Positions 60,549 through 64,000 of a DNA stretch of 64,000 nt are shown here, one piece after another. A model generated the notes under the pieces. The model searched no databases, was not told where the DNA came from, and worked only from the letters and a program-made list of their open reading frames with translations. The stretch covers positions 1 through 64,000 of the forward strand of contig JAKSJN010000002.1 in the NCBI GenBank assembly GCA_024402135.1, read 5' to 3'. Numbering within the stretch: the first letter of the stretch is position 1; each line of letters starts with the position of its first letter. Position numbers and translations under genes: made by a program. This DNA comes from Bacteroidales bacterium. GTDB lineage: Bacteria; Bacteroidota; Bacteroidia; Bacteroidales; UBA932.

Positions 60549-61757
60549 ATGACAGCTATTGTAGGAGTACTCAATAAACGCGCAGTGGCCATCGCGGCAG
60601 ACAGCGCTATGACCGTCTCAAATGACGGCAAGACCAAAATCTATAACAACACCAAGAAGATCTTCGACATATCTCCTGATATTCCTGTGGGCATTATGGT
60701 GTGCGGAAATCTTGAATTCATGAGCACGCCATGGGATGTAATCATCAGCCTTTACCGAGAATATCGAAAAGGGAAGGCATTCCATCACCTTCAAGACTAT
60801 TCCAAGGACTTTATAGAGTTTGTCAGGAGCTGCAAGTTCCTGCAGGATCCCGATGCCGGTAGAGGATACCTTATTTCCGAACTTGGTTCTTTCTTCTACA
60901 GGATTAAGGCCGATGTTGTAGAGCGCGCCAAAACAGAACCTGACAAGCCGTTGCTGGATCTATACCGTATTGTTCTTCAGGAGAGCATAGACATGTATAG
61001 GGAAGCCGGTGTTTCCGAGGAGATGAAGAGATTTTCATATCGGCAGATATGCAAGCTCTCAAATGACGCGTTTTCTGCCCTCAAGGACCTAATCAAGGAA
61101 GAGAACTGTCCCCTCACGGATCTGGATGAATGGCGCAAAGGATATTATGAATATCTGAGAAGCCAATGCTACCTTCAGGATTCAGAGATAATCTTCACGG
61201 GATATGGCAGGAAGGACGCTTTCCCAGCTATACAGTCAATAATAATCACCGGTATCGTCGACGGGCGTGTGCGTTATAGATACGACACCGATGACAAGAT
61301 TGAGATTAATGGTTCTGCTTTTATCATCCCGTTCGCGCAGACGGACGTAATGATGACGCTGATGAAGGGAATATCTCCGAATCTATATTGCCATATGATT
61401 AAAACGGAGGAAGAGAGCGTAGAAACTGCGCGAGCCACCATCATAGAGCAGCTTAAGGCGGATGGTGTTCCGGACTCGTTCATCGAGAAGGTTAGCGGCA
61501 TATCCTTCGAAGAACTCAATTCGAATTACCGTGACAAGGCTCAGGAGTTTATCAAGGCGAATTATGTTGACGGCATCATTGACGCAGTAGATTGTTTCAG
61601 TGTTAGTGAGATGGCGGAACTGGCTGAGAACCTTATTCTGATGACTGGTCTTCAGAGGCACTTCTCATCATCCGAGGAATCTGTAGGAGGGCCGGTGAAC
61701 GTTGCCGTTATCACTAAGTCTGGCGGATTTCAATGGTCTAGCCTAAGGTCCTGTTAG
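60549..61757 (+). CDS. Proteasome/HslV-like Ntn hydrolase
   Basis: A 402-aa protein whose start MTAIVGVLNKRAVAIAADSAMT matches proteasome-fold hydrolases. After Met removal Thr1 would be the nucleophile, Asp17 is at exactly the HslV position, and NTKKIF places a Lys where HslV has Lys33 (NVKKVR). VGIMVCGNLEF matches the oxyanion strand (G-x-x-G). HslV is about 175 aa, so the following 200 or more residues, largely helical, are an added domain without known motif. It is the last gene before module C. Likely a self-compartmenting or regulated threonine peptidase; activity is inferred from the triad. Confidence 0.75.
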   Translation: MTAIVGVLNKRAVAIAADSAMTVSNDGKTKIYNNTKKIFDISPDIPVGIMVCGNLEFMSTPWDVIISLYREYRKGKAFHHLQDYSKDFIEFVRSCKFLQDPDAGRGYLISELGSFFYRIKADVVERAKTEPDKPLLDLYRIVLQESIDMYREAGVSEEMKRFSYRQICKLSNDAFSALKDLIKEENCPLTDLDEWRKGYYEYLRSQCYLQDSEIIFTGYGRKDAFPAIQSIIITGIVDGRVRYRYDTDDKIEINGSAFIIPFAQTDVMMTLMKGISPNLYCHMIKTEEESVETARATIIEQLKADGVPDSFIEKVSGISFEELNSNYRDKAQEFIKANYVDGIIDAVDCFSVSEMAELAENLILMTGLQRHFSSSEESVGGPVNVAVITKSGGFQWSSLRSC

Positions 61758-61810
61758 AATTATTAATATCGTTGAAGTAATGAAACGGCGAATGGATGCC
61801 CGAACTAAGC

Positions 61811-61856
61811 GTGCAGAAACCCTGCACGGTTAATTAAAATAGGCGCCATATCTTTG
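61811..61856 (+). promoter_or_regulatory. Promoter/operator module, copy C
   Basis: Perfect inverted repeat GTGCAG (61811-61816) - AAACC - CTGCAC (61822-61827), 21 nt, then TATCTTTG (61849-61856) preceded by GGCGCC and followed by CATC. The sequence upstream (ATCGTTGAAGTAA) also resembles the region before copy B, so the whole intergenic block was duplicated. Confidence 0.75.
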
Positions 61857-61889
61857 CATCAAGTTCTTTCACAATATCTGGCTAACGCC

Positions 61890-61976
61890 AAAAACAAAAG
61901 CCTAAAAAATATTAATCGGCTGAGGAGTAATGATCCGCACTCCGAAAGCCATAATGAGTCGGATCCTTTTGTTTTT
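61890..61976 (+). promoter_or_regulatory. Structured mRNA leader with two stacked stems, copy 2
   Basis: Outer stem AAAAACAAAAG (61890-61900) with CTTTTGTTTTT (61966-61976); inner stem GATCCG (61932-61937) / CGGATC (61960-61965). Compared with copy 1 the inner stem has different bases but the same pairing and position, and the ATG again follows within 4 nt. That pattern of compensatory change points to a selected RNA structure. Confidence 0.65.
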
Positions 61977-61979
61977 ATC

Positions 61980-63338
61980 ATGGAGAAGATTTCTTTCCAG
62001 AATGGTGTTTTGGCAGCAGCCGGTGTTGAATGTGCAAAGAACGTTGAGTCTACTCAGTGGACAAAATATCGTGCAACGAATGCCCATGGCTTCGCTGCCG
62101 AGGATTTCAATGCCCTTATTGACAGGCTTTGTGGCAAGCAGGTCGACAAAGTAGGACTCAACAACGAACTCAACGGTGCTGACCGCATCATCAACGGCGT
62201 TAAGATACAGTCTAAATACTGTAGCTCCGCATATGAGTCGGTGAAGAAGGCTTTCGATGCCAACGGCGCCTATAGGTACCCTGGTATGAAGTTAGAAGTG
62301 CCAAAGGGACAAGGTGAGGATGCCATACGCTATATGGAGGAGAGGATCCGCAATGGACAGGTCCCTGGCGTATCAGATCCTTCCATGGCTAAGGACATGG
62401 TCATCGAGGGCAAGTGTACCTACGAGCAGGCGCTGAAGATTGCCAAGGCCGGCAATCTTGAATCCATCAAGTTTGATGCTCTCAATCAGATGGTCACTTG
62501 CGCATGTGTTGCCGGTTTCACTTTTGTCATAGGATATGCCACATCAAGATTGGGCGGTCTTACTAGGGAAGCCGCTCTGCGGCAGTCAGCCAAGCAGGCT
62601 CTTAAGACCGGAGCCACTACAATGGCCGCAGGTGTAGCTGTACAGCAGTTGCTCCGAACTCAGGTTGGACGTAATATGGCTGCAGGAGCTACTTATGTCG
62701 CAAGGAGAGGAGTTGACACTGTTTGTCGCACTCAGGTTGGCAGAGCAGTAGTTGAGAAGATGATGACGGGCGTACTCGGTAAGGCCGTTACTCAGGGTGC
62801 TGCGAGGAATGCTTGCATCAAGATGCTTCGCTCAAACTTCTTCACAAGCGCTGCGGTGACAGTGGCAACCACTGTTCCTGATGTCGTGAAAGCTTGCCGT
62901 GGAAAGAAATCCTGGAAGCAGGTTGGCAAAAATGCTGCTGTCAATGTCACCGGCGTTGGAGCTGGCAGCGCTGGGTGGTGGGCCGGAGCCGCTGCAGGTT
63001 CTTGCGTATGCCCTGGCATAGGAACAGTTGTAGGAGGACTTATCGGGGCTATTGGTGGTGGTGTAGCTGGGTCTATTGGAGCCAAAAAAGCATTGGACCA
63101 TTTCGTCGATGATGATTCAAAGGTATGTATGGGATGTATCGAGGATTCTATCCTTAACCTGTGCGACCAATACGGGACTTCAGAGGATGACCTTGAACGC
63201 ATTCTGAGAAAGATCAAGTCATCTAATGTCTTTAATGAGTCTTTCTTCGAGTCAATGTATAGGGCCGGAGGACAGTCACATCTCAAGACGTCGATGACTT
63301 CTTTCGCGACAGGAAAACTACAGGCATATTTTGCCTAA
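61980..63338 (+). CDS. Possible nuclease-like domain fused to a glycine-zipper membrane region
   Basis: A 452-aa protein. The N-terminal 150 residues contain NAHGFAAEDFNALIDRLCGK (Glu41) and NGADRIINGVKIQSKY (Asp68, Gln77-x-Lys79), an arrangement like the E-D-(E/Q)xK core of PD-(D/E)XK nucleases. The block VPGVSDPSMAKDMV and CTYEQALKIAKAGNLESIKFDA is, to my recollection, conserved in uncharacterised proteins of many bacteria. Residues about 170-400 are hydrophobic with glycine zippers (GIGTVVGGLIGAIGGGVAGSIGAKKA). ATG 61980 is chosen because it follows the leader and aligns with the 58-aa protein. A membrane-inserting effector is possible; nuclease activity is speculative. Confidence 0.6.
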   Translation: MEKISFQNGVLAAAGVECAKNVESTQWTKYRATNAHGFAAEDFNALIDRLCGKQVDKVGLNNELNGADRIINGVKIQSKYCSSAYESVKKAFDANGAYRYPGMKLEVPKGQGEDAIRYMEERIRNGQVPGVSDPSMAKDMVIEGKCTYEQALKIAKAGNLESIKFDALNQMVTCACVAGFTFVIGYATSRLGGLTREAALRQSAKQALKTGATTMAAGVAVQQLLRTQVGRNMAAGATYVARRGVDTVCRTQVGRAVVEKMMTGVLGKAVTQGAARNACIKMLRSNFFTSAAVTVATTVPDVVKACRGKKSWKQVGKNAAVNVTGVGAGSAGWWAGAAAGSCVCPGIGTVVGGLIGAIGGGVAGSIGAKKALDHFVDDDSKVCMGCIEDSILNLCDQYGTSEDDLERILRKIKSSNVFNESFFESMYRAGGQSHLKTSMTSFATGKLQAYFA

Positions 63339-63377
63339 GTTGATTTTGTTTATTATTTATCTTTTTGCCATATGATT

Positions 63378-63472
63378 GTTTGCAAACCTTCACCTTTCTA
63401 CATCATTATTCAGGTAATAATGATTGTCGTTTCAATTTGGGATATCAGCAGAAATAAAATCTGCTGATATCC
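63378..63472. repeat. Three palindromes between the two glycine-zipper genes
   Basis: GTTTGCAAAC (63378-63387), TCATTATT / AATAATGA (63403-63410 / 63416-63423) and a perfect 13-bp stem GGATATCAGCAGA / TCTGCTGATATCC (63440-63452 / 63460-63472). No T-run follows the last stem on either strand. The rest of 63339-63625 holds nothing recognisable apart from a -7 box. Confidence 0.6.
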
Positions 63473-63595
63473 AACTTGCTCCGATGAAAGCTCAGATTCT
63501 CGGATTATGAGTTTATATGTATGATGATTAATGCTAAGAATCTGCTTTTAATGTATACTTTTAATGGAATTCATTTTGCATACAATAAAAATTCA

Positions 63596-63603
63596 TAACT
63601 TTG
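63596..63603 (+). promoter_or_regulatory. -7 promoter box (TAACTTTG)
   Basis: Full match, 22 nt before the last gene (63626). The GTGCAG inverted repeat is absent here. An AGGAGG-like string (AGGAGG at about 63612) precedes the ATG, unusual for this window. Confidence 0.6.
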
Positions 63604-63625
63604 TCATATATAGGAGGATTGTATT

Positions 63626-64000
63626 ATGAGTCTTTTCAATGGCACAGAAAAGAAAGAAGCTATCAAGAGATTCGAGGCTGCCAAGGATCACTATGAAGAA
63701 GCTAGCAAAGTCATCAACCAGGAGGTCGTTGAGTTATATACGACCAGAAAGGAAGGAGCTGAATTAGTTAAACAGACGGAGGACTTACTTAAAAGTGTTT
63801 CAGGCATTAACCCGGATTTCATAATCAGTGTTGCTGACGCTCGTGCTTCCATCAGTTTTTTCCTCGATTCGATGGAAACAGAAGAAGCAGCTTTAGCGAA
63901 CGGATCTTCTGGGAAAGCCGTTGGAGCCGCGGCTCTCGGCACAGCCGCAGGGGCAGCTATTGCAACATTCGGGGCATCTACTGCTATGGCTGTCGTAACA
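63626..64000 (+). CDS. Coiled-coil protein with glycine-zipper segment, cut by window edge
   Basis: The first 125 residues of a longer protein, open to the end of the window. MSLFNGTEKKEAIKRFEAAKDHYEEASKVIN and the next 60 residues are helical and probably coiled coil. After about residue 93, GKAVGAAALGTAAGAAIATFGASTAMAVV is a glycine/alanine-rich hydrophobic segment of glycine-zipper type, like the end of the preceding protein. It probably inserts into a membrane and may pair with its neighbour. It has its own promoter. Function unknown; the missing C-terminus prevents classification. Confidence 0.65.
   Translation, partial: MSLFNGTEKKEAIKRFEAAKDHYEEASKVINQEVVELYTTRKEGAELVKQTEDLLKSVSGINPDFIISVADARASISFFLDSMETEEAALANGSSGKAVGAAALGTAAGAAIATFGASTAMAVVT

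Noticed and set aside
58461..61856. CRISPR array suggested by repeated GTGCAG/CTGCAC units
   Set aside because: Only three copies, unevenly spaced (92 bp and 3.2 kb), each tied to a -7 promoter box; no spacers or cas genes.

Overview
The window is chromosomal DNA from a member of the Bacteroidales (phylum Bacteroidota). The evidence is a SusC/SusD pair, outer-membrane lipoproteins with short Cys lipoboxes, a propeller-Y_Y_Y-AraC sensor, an ECF sigma factor paired with a putative dual-membrane anti-sigma factor, and many starts preceded by the Bacteroidota -7 promoter box TAnnTTTG rather than a Shine-Dalgarno sequence. The genus cannot be fixed from sequence alone. I saw no rRNA, tRNA or CRISPR array.

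Layout. 1-7.6 kb: an IS30 transposase tail, a BamA-like barrel with a GT2 glycosyltransferase, three envelope genes (barrel protein, lipase-like lipoprotein, unknown lipoprotein), a tandem LAB_N membrane protein and a VanX-type dipeptidase, interspersed with two decayed genes (a PlsC-type acyltransferase and a phosphatase-like fragment). 7.6-16 kb, minus strand: a TRAP transporter (P, M, Q) joined to shikimate dehydrogenase and a Tat-exported metallo-beta-lactamase-fold protein, preceded by a DUF616 glycosyltransferase, an HMGL-type aldolase and a PchB-like chorismate mutase. 16-18.4 kb: a serine hydrolase and a P1-family peptidase. 18.5-34.3 kb: an arabinan utilisation locus (GH51, transmembrane AraC regulator, GH43, surface glycan-binding lipoprotein, SusC, SusD, GH43) followed by a barrel-less TonB plug protein. 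34.4-42.3 kb: metallophosphoesterase, two VOC proteins, a 56-aa gene, GH9, DUF1295, GH13 and GNAT. 42.3-53 kb: a thiC remnant, UvrD-type helicase, YeiH, serine hydrolase, alkaline phosphatase, ProC-like reductase, the sigma/anti-sigma pair and a secreted unknown protein.

53-64 kb is accessory. It opens with a minus-strand operon of small zincin-like proteins in which domains with an intact HExxH motif are paired with related domains that have lost it. Next comes a 660-bp non-coding stretch with DnaA-box-like sequences. Then dnaB (minus) and a tyrosine integrase (plus) lie head to head, both missing their 5' ends at one junction near 56770. This looks like the scar of a mobile element.

Downstream is the most interesting part. 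A WYL-domain regulator is followed by three copies of one promoter/operator module (a GTGCAG-N5-CTGCAC inverted repeat exactly 21 nt before TANCTTTG) and two structurally conserved leader hairpins. These control a small basic protein, a zinc-ribbon protein, an M48 peptidase with a zinc ribbon, a small four-Cys protein, a proteasome/HslV-like Ntn hydrolase with Thr1, Asp17 and a Lys in place, a possible PD-(D/E)XK-type domain fused to a glycine-zipper membrane region, and a second glycine-zipper protein cut by the window edge. I read it as a candidate uncharacterised proteolysis/membrane defence or stress system; the function is inference.

How genes work together: in the arabinan locus, SGBP, SusD and SusC would capture and import arabinan fragments cut by the two GH43 enzymes, GH51 would release arabinose, and the regulator, divergent from GH51 with abutting promoters, would sense a periplasmic sugar.
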